DNA of 62,795 nt from Saccharofermentans sp. (GCA_024682215.1 JAIKZM010000171.1:1-62795); one strand, 5' to 3'; shown: positions 34,645-43,722, numbered from the stretch's first letter. The notes: generated from the letters alone by a model not told the origin. Numbers and translations: made by a program.

Positions 34645-37135
34645 CAGAACAAAGCGCGTCCTGTTCATCTGCGCTGACATAATCATTAACCTGGCGATCG
34701 CAGTAGTGGTCGTCTGGTTCGTCAAGCGTAATGCGCTTTTGTTTAACGGTTCAGACACGATGTACCATGTGTACAGGGGTGACTGGATCTATAACGAGGT
34801 CAGCAACGGAAATCTGTGGCCGCTGTACAACTCGCTTTGGTACAATGGTGTTGAACTGCTGCGCTACTGGCCGCCTTTTGCCGCGTATCTGATGGCATTC
34901 TGCCGCTGGATAGCGACTTTTGTACCTCAGCTTTCCGACACGAACGGTGCATTTGCCGGCTATCTGATATACTGCGGGTTCATTTACTTTATCGGCGCAA
35001 CTTCCTGGAATATCGCCGGATACAGAAAGAACAGACCTTTATTGGGAACCATTGCCGGTATCTTATGGTTTTTCATACCGACCAGTATTGATGTTCTCTT
35101 CAGGGAAGGCAATCTCCCGAGAAGCCTCATCATGGCGCTGTTCCCGCTTGCTTTCCTGTTCATCAATGAATATCTGAAAAAAGGTGAAAAGAAAGACTTT
35201 ATCGGCAGTGCCGTTATGTTTTTCGTGATGTCATGCTGCCATGTCGGCTACACCGGAATGATCGCAATAGCATGTCTCATATATTTCGGCATATACAGGC
35301 TCTGCTGTTTCGTCGGAACCTCCAGACTCGAGAAAGGCCGTCACAAGGACATTGACCTTATCGTTGCGATCATTGCGGGATTCCTGATGAGCGGAATATT
35401 CCTTTATCCTGCAATCAACGGCGGACTGATATCAAATTCCGGCAATACCGATCAGACAGCTCAGAAGTTCTTCCAGAGTTTCTTCATTACGGTCAATCCT
35501 CTGGATAAACTGACAAACGGATACAAGTACTGCTATTTCGGTCTGGCGTCTTTCCTTCTTGCGATCTTCGGCCTGATCGGCGCAAAACGCAGGGCGAGAC
35601 CGGGTTTTATCACGGCTGTTATCATAGTTCTCCTTACTTCAAATACCGCTTCACCGATCATCAGATCACTTCCCGGCGGCCAGTTTATGTGGATGACGAG
35701 GTTCCTTCAGATAGCTTCGGCAATGATCATCTTCTCGCTTCTCGAATGGGACAGCCTTAAAAAGCCGATGACCATTATCGTAACGGCTGTTCTCATAGTT
35801 GATTGTTTTGCCATGTATCCCGTCCTTAAGAGGACCGAGGGAATAACCAGGACAGAGGACTATTTTGATCAGATGCAGGCAGATACTTTTGTAGACGAAG
35901 CCAAGCAGATGACCAAAAACCGCATTGCCGTAATGGACAGCGGAAGAGTGATCAACAACAGTGTCTTTTTCCTGACGGACTATGACGGCGGCGTGCCGCA
36001 GGCTTTCGGAGCGGGATGGGAGGCTGCATCGACTGCAAGGCAGATCTCAAGCCTCAATGAAGCCTTTGATTACGGATATTACTACTTCATGTTTGACCGT
36101 CTCGTAGAAATGGGATGTGACACGGTTCTCGTTAAGAAGGACGCCCCCCAGATCTTCCCTTATGACGAAAAAGAAGCTGACATGGCAGCAGCCGCTGCCG
36201 GTTATGAAAAAGTCCTTGATGAAGGCTTTAACGCGGTCTTCTCGCTTAAAGGCGTTACGGGAAACTACGGTACCGTAAGCAGATACAAGGGCCTCGCGAT
36301 CGGTAACGGCGCTTACTACATAACCATGATGTTCCCTGCGATCGAGGAAGCTCCTGAAGATTATGTCGATGACTACAGTGTTGAGGAACTGGCCAAATAT
36401 CCGGTCATCTATCTTGACGGTTTCAAATTCCACAACGTCGACAAGGCAGAGGACATAATCAGACAGGTTTCCCAAAGAGGTACGAAAGTCTTTATCCTTG
36501 CCGACGGGATGCCGGTAAACGAGAGGAGCAAGACACACAGGTTCCTCGGAGTCGAGACCCAGTCGATAGAGTTCGACAACGGCTATCCGACGCTTAAGAC
36601 CAGGAAGATCGGTGATTTCGAAGTCTCACTGTTCCCCGAAGAATACAGACAGTGGAAGACTGTGTATCTGAACGGCCTTAAAGAGGTTGAGGGATGGTCT
36701 GAGGTCCTGGGCGAGACCCTGCCGTTCTTCGGAAAAGGCGAGAATGAGAACATTACCTTTATCGGATACAATCTCACCTACTATTATTCAATTACCAAAG
36801 ACAAGAATGTCGGTGCGCTCCTTGCAGGGATCACACCTCAATCCACAACTGAACTTCCGGACAGAAAGACCGTTCCTTTGGAGATCACATACGGCCCCGG
36901 AAAGATCACCGTGACATCACCGGAGGACGGCGTAAACACTTCTCTGGCTATTCATGACATGTTCAGCGGCAATTTCTCAAGCCGCAACCGCCTCATATTC
37001 ACAGACAGGGGAACCACCGAGATCAGCATGCATTATCCTTATCTGATCCAGGGTATCCTGATGTCGGTTGCAGGTGTTGCCGTTACTGCGGTCATCGCTA
37101 TGCTGGTCAAGCCGCGCGGGAAAAATGAAGACTGA
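34628..37135 (+). CDS. Large XrtG-cassette polytopic membrane protein
   Basis: 835 residues from a GTG at 34628, chosen because GGAGG lies 6 bases upstream. About twelve membrane segments fill residues 15-430, with GSDTMYHVYRGDWIYNEVSNGNLWP (split: acidic loop after helix 1) resembling the first loop of GT-C or YfhO-like membrane transferases. A soluble region (about 430-790) contains VIYLDGFKFHNVDKAEDIIRQV. A last helix lies near the C-terminus (IQGILMSVAGVAVTAVIAMLV). Large proteins of this kind accompany the PTPS-like gene in XrtG loci. The role is unknown; lipid-linked sugar transfer is a guess from the topology. Confidence 0.82.
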   Translation: MDTRADRTKRVLFICADIIINLAIAVVVVWFVKRNALLFNGSDTMYHVYRGDWIYNEVSNGNLWPLYNSLWYNGVELLRYWPPFAAYLMAFCRWIATFVPQLSDTNGAFAGYLIYCGFIYFIGATSWNIAGYRKNRPLLGTIAGILWFFIPTSIDVLFREGNLPRSLIMALFPLAFLFINEYLKKGEKKDFIGSAVMFFVMSCCHVGYTGMIAIACLIYFGIYRLCCFVGTSRLEKGRHKDIDLIVAIIAGFLMSGIFLYPAINGGLISNSGNTDQTAQKFFQSFFITVNPLDKLTNGYKYCYFGLASFLLAIFGLIGAKRRARPGFITAVIIVLLTSNTASPIIRSLPGGQFMWMTRFLQIASAMIIFSLLEWDSLKKPMTIIVTAVLIVDCFAMYPVLKRTEGITRTEDYFDQMQADTFVDEAKQMTKNRIAVMDSGRVINNSVFFLTDYDGGVPQAFGAGWEAASTARQISSLNEAFDYGYYYFMFDRLVEMGCDTVLVKKDAPQIFPYDEKEADMAAAAAGYEKVLDEGFNAVFSLKGVTGNYGTVSRYKGLAIGNGAYYITMMFPAIEEAPEDYVDDYSVEELAKYPVIYLDGFKFHNVDKAEDIIRQVSQRGTKVFILADGMPVNERSKTHRFLGVETQSIEFDNGYPTLKTRKIGDFEVSLFPEEYRQWKTVYLNGLKEVEGWSEVLGETLPFFGKGENENITFIGYNLTYYYSITKDKNVGALLAGITPQSTTELPDRKTVPLEITYGPGKITVTSPEDGVNTSLAIHDMFSGNFSSRNRLIFTDRGTTEISMHYPYLIQGILMSVAGVAVTAVIAMLVKPRGKNED

Positions 37136-37176
37136 TTTATTGTCTGAAATGCCTGTATCTTTTTGGATGCTGTTTC

Positions 37177-37220
37177 TATAATATCTTATTGAATCTGCGT
37201 GGTTACCGGCGTCATGCCGG
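37177..37220 (+). promoter_or_regulatory. -10 element and leader hairpin before the PhoU-like gene
   Basis: TATAAT (37177-37182) without a clear -35 element, then a small hairpin CCGGC-GTCAT-GCCGG (37206-37220) in the leader. It could give the PhoU-like gene and trmL a promoter separate from the XrtG cassette. Confidence 0.4.
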
Positions 37221-37251
37221 ACGCTTTGAATGAATCGGGAGAGTATTAGAA

Positions 37252-37770
37252 GTGGTTGATATGGACGGTATCTGGACGGCCCTTCTCGGCCTTTGCGCGG
37301 GAATGGCCATGTTCCTTTACAGCATAAAGATGACCAGCGGCAGCCTTGAGGTTATCGCCATCGCGGGATATGAGGGAATACTCGAAGACAAGAAACTCAG
37401 CCTTTCAGAGAAGGCGCGCGCTGAAGTCGCCCAGATGGAAAAGACGATCACTGAAGCATGCAATTCCATGGTCAAATCAAAGACTTCCGCAGTACATATC
37501 AAGATGGCACAGGTCGAGCAGAAGATCGACGATCTTACCGACATGTACCGTGAGCATCAGCTCGAAAGGCTCAAGTCCGGAGTGTGCTCGGGCGATGCCT
37601 GCGTCATTTATTCGGAAATGCTTACGGACTTTGAACGTTTGGGCGATCACATGCTCAGCATCGCAGAGGCGGCTGCAGAGACCGGCATCGTATCATTCGG
37701 CGTTAAGAAATTAGAGCTTCCCGGAAGCGCTGAAAAGCCGGCAGCCAAAGCTGCGGCAGATCATGCGTGA
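37252..37770 (+). CDS. Minimal Na/Pi cotransporter-PhoU-like protein
   Basis: 172 residues, GTG start with GGGAGAG 8 bases upstream. Residues 8-35 (LLGLCAGMAMFLYSIKMTSGSLEVIA) resemble the first helix of NptA-type sodium/phosphate cotransporters. The sequence then passes directly into a PhoU-like helical domain (VAQMEKTITEACNSMVKS ... VIYSEMLTDFERLGDHMLSIAEAA), the C-terminal part of those transporters. The eight or so transport helices normally between are missing. It may be a deletion derivative or a stand-alone membrane-tethered PhoU regulator. It ends 8 bases before trmL. Confidence 0.75.
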   Translation: MVDMDGIWTALLGLCAGMAMFLYSIKMTSGSLEVIAIAGYEGILEDKKLSLSEKARAEVAQMEKTITEACNSMVKSKTSAVHIKMAQVEQKIDDLTDMYREHQLERLKSGVCSGDACVIYSEMLTDFERLGDHMLSIAEAAAETGIVSFGVKKLELPGSAEKPAAKAAADHA

Positions 37771-37778
37771 GGCTTGGT

Positions 37779-38354
37779 ATGAACATGCAGACTGAAGAAA
37801 AAGAAAAGGTAAATGTGGTTCTTTTCGAGCCCGAGATACCTCAGAACACCGGAAACATCATGAGGACATGTGTTGCTGCCGGATGCGGACTTCACATTAT
37901 AAAGCCGATCGGATTTGACATCGAAGACCCGAAGTTCAGGAGAGCCACCACCAATCACATCACATGGGCTGACTACAAGTTGTACGATGACTGGAAGAGC
38001 TTTGCTGATGCAAATGACGGTGAGTATTTTTTCATGACAAGGTACGGAAAGGTTCCTCCCTCTGATATCGATTTCAAGTCGGCAGGGGAGAACGGAAAAA
38101 TATTCCTGGTCTTCGGCAAGGAGAGCACGGGGATACCCGGAGAGATACTCCGTGCTAATATGGACAGATGCTTCAGGATCCCCATGGCTGAGGAATGCAG
38201 ATGCCTTAACCTTTCTAATGCCTGTGCAGTGGCGGTGTATGAAGTCATGAGGCAGCTTGATTATCCGGGACTTTCCAGGTCTGAAGCGATAAAAGGGGAA
38301 GATTTCCTGGAAAAGAACTATTCTTACGATGAGACTCTAAAGAAAAAGAGATAA
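37779..38354 (+). CDS. trmL: tRNA (cytidine/uridine(34)-2'-O)-methyltransferase
   Basis: 191 residues from ATG 37779 (GAGG 6 bases upstream). A SPOUT-fold enzyme that 2'-O-methylates the wobble base of certain leucine tRNAs. Signature blocks are VVLFEPEIPQNTGNIMRTC, GKIFLVFGKESTGIPG (S-adenosylmethionine knot) and CRCLNLSNACAVAVYE. Length is normal for the family. It overlaps nothing but lies 8 bases after the PhoU-like gene. Confidence 0.95.
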   Translation: MNMQTEEKEKVNVVLFEPEIPQNTGNIMRTCVAAGCGLHIIKPIGFDIEDPKFRRATTNHITWADYKLYDDWKSFADANDGEYFFMTRYGKVPPSDIDFKSAGENGKIFLVFGKESTGIPGEILRANMDRCFRIPMAEECRCLNLSNACAVAVYEVMRQLDYPGLSRSEAIKGEDFLEKNYSYDETLKKKR

Positions 38355-38381
38355 AAATAATCTGTTTGAGTTTTATGATTT

Positions 38382-38454
38382 CGGTTAAAATTTCTTAACC
38401 GATTGTTTCCAGTGCATAAATCGTTGATTAAAACAAATTCTGCTTGCAGAATTT
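38382..38454 (+). promoter_or_regulatory. Two palindromes upstream of the second glycosyltransferase
   Basis: CGGTTAA-N6-TTAACCG (38382-38401) and AAATTCTGC-TT-GCAGAATTT (38435-38454) are perfect inverted repeats of 20 bases, 53 bases apart centre to centre. No T tract follows either. They are better read as operators or leader hairpins than as terminators; promoter hexamers around them are weak. Confidence 0.5.
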
Positions 38455-38465
38455 ACAATCGAATT

Positions 38466-40403
38466 ATGCTAAGTTCGGTTTTGACAGTTTTAAGGACCTT
38501 GTGTTTTGAGGGAATCGTCCGGTTCGTTTACTGGTATCCGGCCCTCATGGCCTTGATGTGGGTTTTGGGATCCATAATCTTTTACAGGTCTAACGAAAAG
38601 AAGGGAGCCCTTCCGCTTAAGGAGACACCTTTCGTTTCTATTTTGATGCCTGCTCATAATGAAAGCGACATCCTTTACAACGTCGTCAAAGAGATGAACG
38701 AACTCAACTATCCGAATTATGAGATCATACTCATAAATGACGGAAGCACCGACGATACCGGAGACGTTTTGCGCAAGCTGGCACGGATGTACAAAAGGGT
38801 CCGCGTTATCGATCTCAAGCCGAACTGCGGAAAAGCAAACGCATTGTATCTCGGACTCATTGCCTCTAAAGGCGAGATACTTGTCGGTGTTGATGCTGAC
38901 TCTTACCTTGATAAGAACGCATTGAGATATCTGGTATCCCATTTTGTAAACGAAAATAACGGAGAGCGCGTAGGCGCGGTTACCGGCAATCCCCGTGTGC
39001 GCAATCGCGGCACATTGCTCGGAAAACTCCAGCTCTGTGAATATGCCAGCATTATCTCCCTGATAAAGAGAACGCAAAGGGTTCTCGGAAAAGTCATGAC
39101 GGTGTCGGGCGTATGCGTTGCATACCGCAAAAAAGCGCTTCTCGAATGCGGTTTCTGGGACAGGGACATGATGACCGAAGATATCGCGGTCACATGGAAG
39201 CTCGAGAAGAACTTCTGGGATGTCAGATACGAGCCTAGGGCATTGTGCTGGATGCTGGTCCCGGAAACGATAAAAGGACTCTGGAGACAGAGAAAGCGCT
39301 GGGCAGGCGGCGGACTTGAAGTAATCTTCAGGCATTGGGACATCTTCAGACACTGGAGAAGCCGCAGGATGTTCCCCATCTACATCGAACAGATCTGTTC
39401 GTTCTTCTGGTCAGTTTGCTGGCTGATACTTACGCTGATCCTTTTGATCATGGAGATCATGGGCAAACAGGTCTTTACCGAATACCTGTGGAAAAGCCAG
39501 TTCCTGTCATTTGTATGCCTGTTCCAGTTTGCTGTTGCAGTATGGCTTGAGTCGCACTATGACAAGAACATCATCAAGAACACATGGTCGGTCGTATGGT
39601 ATCCGATCGTTTACTGGTACGTAAACGTCTTTATCACACTGACAGCTCTTTTCAAGGCGCTGCTTCCCAAAAAGAAACTTGCGACATGGAAGTCGCCTGA
39701 CCGCGGCATTACGGCTTCGAACGCAGCAAATCAACTGCCTGCCGACATCGATGTCACTCAGCATGAAGAGGAAAAAGCTTTCGTTTCTTATGATGACATA
39801 AAGATCAGCAGACTGATACAGGCGTTCTCTTCCAATCCCGAAAATGCGGACATCACTTCGCCTCTGGTAGACGGAACGCTGGAAAGTCCGGTCATCGATT
39901 CCAATTCATCAAAACACATCGAAAACCACACTAAACAGAAAGCTATCAGGCAGATAATAGAATTCATCCTGACCGCAGTAGCCTGGATATACATGATCAT
40001 CTACTGGGTTTTCATGATGTACGGAATATTCTGTGATCTTACGGGAAGGCCGATAAGAGAGTTCTGGATCTACAACAGCTCAACGATACATCAGACAGAA
40101 CACTACTTTTTCATCCTGTTCATTGCGTTCCTGATCGAGATACTTGTGCTGATAATATGGAAAGAATACAACTATCACAGATTCGGCAAGCTGAAAAGGC
40201 GCAAGTTCAAGCCTGATGTTCTTGATAAGGAGATCGATGATTACTTTGAGCTTAAAGAAGACATCAAGAATGCACTTCACAATGACAAGTACATTATCCT
40301 TTACAAGAATCCCATCCCGGAGGGCATAGGCCAGGGAAGAGGGAACAAAAAAAGACGCCCCGCAGAGAATGACTCATCTGCAGGACGTCCGGGTAACCGT
40401 TAA
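38466..40403 (+). CDS. Family 2 processive glycosyltransferase (PgaC/IcaA-like)
   Basis: 645 residues from ATG 38466; in-frame TTG codons further upstream would include the palindromes, and no strong ribosome binding site helps. One N-terminal membrane helix (about 22-40) leads to a GT-A domain with SILMPAHNESDI, DAD (143-145), TED (237-239) and QRKRW (275-279), all the residues of a processive beta-glycosyltransferase. Four or more C-terminal helices and a long charged insert (about 425-510) follow. It resembles poly-N-acetylglucosamine or hyaluronan-type synthases; product unknown. The last 15 codons contain the terminator of the opposing gene. Confidence 0.9.
   Translation: MLSSVLTVLRTLCFEGIVRFVYWYPALMALMWVLGSIIFYRSNEKKGALPLKETPFVSILMPAHNESDILYNVVKEMNELNYPNYEIILINDGSTDDTGDVLRKLARMYKRVRVIDLKPNCGKANALYLGLIASKGEILVGVDADSYLDKNALRYLVSHFVNENNGERVGAVTGNPRVRNRGTLLGKLQLCEYASIISLIKRTQRVLGKVMTVSGVCVAYRKKALLECGFWDRDMMTEDIAVTWKLEKNFWDVRYEPRALCWMLVPETIKGLWRQRKRWAGGGLEVIFRHWDIFRHWRSRRMFPIYIEQICSFFWSVCWLILTLILLIMEIMGKQVFTEYLWKSQFLSFVCLFQFAVAVWLESHYDKNIIKNTWSVVWYPIVYWYVNVFITLTALFKALLPKKKLATWKSPDRGITASNAANQLPADIDVTQHEEEKAFVSYDDIKISRLIQAFSSNPENADITSPLVDGTLESPVIDSNSSKHIENHTKQKAIRQIIEFILTAVAWIYMIIYWVFMMYGIFCDLTGRPIREFWIYNSSTIHQTEHYFFILFIAFLIEILVLIIWKEYNYHRFGKLKRRKFKPDVLDKEIDDYFELKEDIKNALHNDKYIILYKNPIPEGIGQGRGNKKRRPAENDSSAGRPGNR
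40347..40389 (-). terminator. Terminator of the zinc-ribbon RS-tail gene, inside the opposing coding region
   Basis: On the minus strand GACGTCCTGCAGA pairs with TCTGCGGGGCGTC (two G-U pairs, 10-base loop) and is followed by seven T residues. It lies within the last codons of the glycosyltransferase on the plus strand, whose C-terminus (KKRRPAENDSSAGRPG) may be constrained by it. Confidence 0.85.
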
Positions 40404-40410
40404 TTAAAGT

Positions 40411-41016
40411 TTATTCACCGAAAGTAACTACATAACCACCGACGTTGAGAGCAGAATCTGCTGAATCGATGATGTTGTCTCTGTTGGCTCTTGAACGGCT
40501 CAGGCTGCGGCTTCTGGAAATGCTCATGCTGCGGCTGCGGCTGACTGAACGGCTGAGAGAACGGCTTACAGAGCTGTAAGATCTCGTGAGGCTGGTAGAA
40601 CCGAAAATAGCGATCGTGTACAGAAGACCGATGGCGCATCCGATGATCGAAAGAACGAAACCTGTGATAGCCATGCCCTTACCGTTGGGATTCTTGAAAG
40701 AAAGGATTCCGAGGACAAGGCCTGCAACTGCGATAAGAATACCGAAGACAGGGATCCAGCAGAAAACGAGTCCGCAGATACCGAGAATGAGAGAAGTGAT
40801 GGCAAGAGCCTTGCTTCCGCCGGCAGGCTGCTGATAGATAGGCTGCTGGTATGCTGGCTGCTGATAAACAGGCTGCTGGTAAACGGGCTGTACGGGCTGT
40901 GCAGGCTGAACAGGCTGTGCTGCTTCCGCACCTGATGTTGATCTTACCGCTGCACCGCAATTAGGGCAGATCGCGCTGCCGTCAGCGATCTGTGATCCGC
41001 AATTTTCACAAAACAT
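40411..41016 (-). CDS. Zinc-ribbon, YQQP-repeat, DUF4190-like membrane protein with Arg-Ser tail
   Basis: 201 residues. The zinc ribbon MFCENCG...ICPNCG is followed by a repeat region of PVQP and YQQP units (33-65), then two or three membrane helices resembling DUF4190 (ALAITSLILGICGLVF ... GKGMAITGFVLSIIG). The C-terminus (about 146-178) is a stretch of alternating Ser and Arg (SRSLSRSVSRSRSM and more) followed by a short hydrophobic end. An RS-rich tail is very unusual for a bacterial membrane protein. GGAGG precedes the ATG. It follows the ABC importer operon by 17 bases with no terminator between. Confidence 0.85.
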   Translation of the reverse strand: MFCENCGSQIADGSAICPNCGAAVRSTSGAEAAQPVQPAQPVQPVYQQPVYQQPAYQQPIYQQPAGGSKALAITSLILGICGLVFCWIPVFGILIAVAGLVLGILSFKNPNGKGMAITGFVLSIIGCAIGLLYTIAIFGSTSLTRSYSSVSRSLSRSVSRSRSMSISRSRSLSRSRANRDNIIDSADSALNVGGYVVTFGE

Positions 41017-41033
41017 AATCTTTTCCTCCTTTA

Positions 41034-41786
41034 TTACAACACCTTGTTAAGGAACGATATCAATCTTTCATTCTTGGGATTGGTGAAGATCTGTTCCGGT
41101 GTGTTTTCCTCGATTATTTTACCACAATCCATAAAAATAACACGGGTTCCGACTTCGCGCGCGAAGCCCATTTCGTGTGTTACGCATACCATGGTCATTC
41201 CGGACTTGGCGAGCTGCTTCATGACCTCGAGAACTTCTCCGACCATTTCGGGGTCGAGGGCGCTGGTAGGCTCGTCGAACAGCATTACGTCAGGTTCCAT
41301 TGCCAAGGCTCTGACGATCGCTATCCTCTGCTTCTGGCCGCCGGAAAGCTGTGACGGATAAGCATCGGCCCTGTCCTGCAGACCTACTCTGCCAAGAAGG
41401 ATCTTTGCTCTCTTTTCTGCTTCGATCTTTGATATCCCGCGGAGCTTTATGGGTCCGAGCGTCATATTCTTCAAGATGGTCAGGTGAGGGAAGAGGTTGA
41501 AATGCTGGAAGACCATTCCCATCTTCTGTCTGAGCTTGTTGATATCCGTCTCTTTGGAAGTGATGTCCGTTCCGTTGAAGGTTATCGTTCCTGAGGTCGG
41601 ACGTTCAAGCAGATTGAGCGAACGCAGGAACGTCGATTTTCCCGAACCAGAAGGTCCGATGACAACTACGACCTCGCCTTTTTTTATGTCGGTAGTAATA
41701 CCGTCGAGAGCTTTTATTTCCTCGCCGTTGTAGTACTTTTTGAGATCTTTTACCGAGATGATCACATCTCCCTTTTCAGCGTTCAC
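41034..41786 (-). CDS. Polar amino acid ABC importer, ATP-binding protein
   Basis: 250 residues, GTG start with AGGAGG 10 bases upstream. The full GlnQ-type ATPase motifs are Walker [10 protein letters not shown]-loop [12 protein letters not shown], signature LSGGQKQR, Walker [14 protein letters not shown] and the switch His in CVTHEMGF. It energises uptake through the membrane subunit encoded just upstream, which it overlaps by 11 bases. The amino acid is not defined by sequence. Confidence 0.95.
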   Translation of the reverse strand: MNAEKGDVIISVKDLKKYYNGEEIKALDGITTDIKKGEVVVVIGPSGSGKSTFLRSLNLLERPTSGTITFNGTDITSKETDINKLRQKMGMVFQHFNLFPHLTILKNMTLGPIKLRGISKIEAEKRAKILLGRVGLQDRADAYPSQLSGGQKQRIAIVRALAMEPDVMLFDEPTSALDPEMVGEVLEVMKQLAKSGMTMVCVTHEMGFAREVGTRVIFMDCGKIIEENTPEQIFTNPKNERLISFLNKVL

Positions 41787-42585
41787 TGTTTCTCAGCCTC
41801 CTTTCAAGCAGCGTCACGAGCTTCGAGAAGAAGATGACGATGACAAGGTAAATGGCCGCGACCGCTATGAGCGGCATGAACGCGGAATAAGTTCTTGATC
41901 TTATGATGTCTCCGCCCTTGGTAAGGTCCTGGAGACCAACGTAACCTGATACTGAAGTCTCTTTGATGAGAACGATGAATTCATTCGCAAGAGCGGGGAG
42001 GACATTCTTGAAAGCCTGGGGGATGATGATGTAGATCATGGTCCGGATGTATCCGAACCCCAGGGATCTTCCGGCTTCAAACTGGCCTATGTCTATGCTC
42101 ATGATACCGCTTCGGATGATCTCGGCGACATATGCGCCGGAGTTGATCCCGAAAGCGAGGATCGCGACGAGAACTTTGTTGTTGGATGCGGCGAAGATGA
42201 TGAAATAAGCGATCATGAGCTGTACTACGACAGGCGTTCCGCGTACTACAGTGAGATACAGGTTGGACAGGACATTCAGTCCCGCAAGCAGAACTTTAAG
42301 GAAACCCGGACGGAGTTCATCGGCGAGTTTGTCATGTGAAGACCTGATGAGCGCAACGATTATTCCGAGCAGGATACCGAGAAGCGCAGCGAAAAAAGTG
42401 ACTTCGAATGTGACGCCGAGACCTTTTATCAGGTACTGATACCTGTCTTTTGTGATGAAGTTGTTTATGAAATCATCACGGAGCTTATTCCACAGGTCAC
42501 CTAACCAACCGGATGAAGACTGCTCAGCTGCCTCACCCGCAAGGGTGATAACACCTGCATAAGCTTTAGACAATATGGAAATCAT
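41776..42585 (-). CDS. Polar amino acid ABC importer, permease
   Basis: 269 residues from ATG 42585 (GGGGGA upstream; an earlier TTG is rejected). The HisM/GlnP family permease has [20 protein letters not shown], the typical RGTPVVVQL segment, and the EAA loop around [30 protein letters not shown] (split in two helices). About five membrane helices. It is followed by the ATPase gene with an overlap, and preceded by the binding-protein gene across a strong hairpin. Confidence 0.94.
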   Translation of the reverse strand: MISILSKAYAGVITLAGEAAEQSSSGWLGDLWNKLRDDFINNFITKDRYQYLIKGLGVTFEVTFFAALLGILLGIIVALIRSSHDKLADELRPGFLKVLLAGLNVLSNLYLTVVRGTPVVVQLMIAYFIIFAASNNKVLVAILAFGINSGAYVAEIIRSGIMSIDIGQFEAGRSLGFGYIRTMIYIIIPQAFKNVLPALANEFIVLIKETSVSGYVGLQDLTKGGDIIRSRTYSAFMPLIAVAAIYLVIVIFFSKLVTLLERRLRNSER

Positions 42586-42633
42586 CTGAACAGTTCCCCC
42601 GCAAAAAAACAAGTTCTTCTATTGTAAATAAGA

Positions 42634-42667
42634 AAACCGCGGAAATAAAGACCTATTTCCGCGGTTT
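42634..42667 (-). terminator. Intercistronic hairpin between binding-protein and permease genes
   Basis: A perfect 14-base stem (AAACCGCGGAAATA/TATTTCCGCGGTTT) with a 6-base loop. On the minus strand it is followed by TTTTCTTATTT. It probably acts as a partial terminator or 3' stabiliser that makes binding protein more abundant than the membrane subunits. Confidence 0.82.
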
Positions 42668-42692
42668 GTGATCAGTTTGATACTGCTAAGAC

Positions 42693-43568
42693 TTATTTAG
42701 TGGGAATGTACTTCTCGATGATCTTAGCGATGGTGCCATCCTTTGTGAGCTCGTCGAGAGCATTGTTGATGGCAGTGAGAAGAGCCTCGTTATCCTTGCT
42801 GATAGCGATAGCATATTTCTCTTCCGTGAAAGGTGTAGAAAGGATCGAAAGACCCTTGTTTGCTTCTACATATGCCTTAGCGGGCTCGTTGTCGATGCAG
42901 ATGGCGTCGATCTTGCCTGCGAGAAGAGCAATGACAGCATCATTGCCGTTCTTGAAACGGTCGATCCTGTCTTCGCCTACGCCGCCGTTCTCGGCATCAG
43001 ACATGTAGATATCGCCTGTTGTGCCTGACTGAACGCCGACCTTGTACTTGCCCTTTACGAGATCGTCGATCGTCTTGATCTCGGAGCCTTCCTTAACGAT
43101 GATGGACTGGATGCCTGTAGCGTAAGAAGTTGAGAAGTTAACGGACTTAAGTCTGTCTTCAGTAACTGTCATGCCTGCGCATCCGATATCGTACTTGCCT
43201 GACTGAACGCCTGCGATGATGGAATCAAATTCAACATCCTCGATAACGAGCTCGAGTCCGAGCTTGTCAGCAACAGCCTTTGCGATCTCAGCGTCGATGC
43301 CTACGATCTTCTCGCCCTCATGGAATTCATACGGAGGGAAAGTAGCATTTGTAGCCATAGTGAGCTTGCCGGCATTAACTGTCTTGATCTCTGCCTTTGA
43401 TTCTGCAGCGGAGGTCTCGGATTCAGAAGCCTTTGATTCAGCAGCTGTTGTTGTCTCGGAAGAGGCAGCAGTTGTAGAAGCTGCGGGTGTCTTGGAGCAT
43501 GAAGCAAGACCGAAGCAGAATGAAGCCGCAATGATAACGGACATCAGTTTGCGTGTGAAAGTTTTCAT
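42693..43568 (-). CDS. Polar amino acid ABC importer, substrate-binding lipoprotein
   Basis: 291 residues. The signal peptide ends with lipobox GLASC near residue 24, then a Ser/Thr/Glu-rich linker. The family 3 solute-binding fold is clear: GKLTMATNATFPPYEF, VGIDAEIAKAVADKLGLELV, DSIIAGVQSGKYDIGCAGMTVTEDR split over two lobes, and VGVQSGTTGDIYM. AAAGGAG precedes the ATG. It is the first gene of the importer operon. The ligand is likely a polar or charged amino acid. Confidence 0.95.
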   Translation of the reverse strand: MKTFTRKLMSVIIAASFCFGLASCSKTPAASTTAASSETTTAAESKASESETSAAESKAEIKTVNAGKLTMATNATFPPYEFHEGEKIVGIDAEIAKAVADKLGLELVIEDVEFDSIIAGVQSGKYDIGCAGMTVTEDRLKSVNFSTSYATGIQSIIVKEGSEIKTIDDLVKGKYKVGVQSGTTGDIYMSDAENGGVGEDRIDRFKNGNDAVIALLAGKIDAICIDNEPAKAYVEANKGLSILSTPFTEEKYAIAISKDNEALLTAINNALDELTKDGTIAKIIEKYIPTK

Positions 43569-43722
43569 AACACTAACTCCTTTTAGTAAAAAGTGAACAA
43601 AAGTATATTATCCCTGCAAATTGCCGGCGGTAAATTCACAATTCTCTCAAAAACCATCTTTAAAAGAGCCTTGGCATTATGCAGTTTTATGTTGATTTTT
43701 AAGCTCTGAAGCTCAATTTCAG

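Noticed and set aside
34105..34758. 217-codon minus-strand open frame
   Set aside because: It covers the ends of three well-supported plus-strand genes of the XrtG cassette and shows no recognisable domain.
38490..39353. 287-codon open frame on the minus strand
   Set aside because: It lies wholly inside the well-supported glycosyltransferase gene and has no family features or ribosome binding site.
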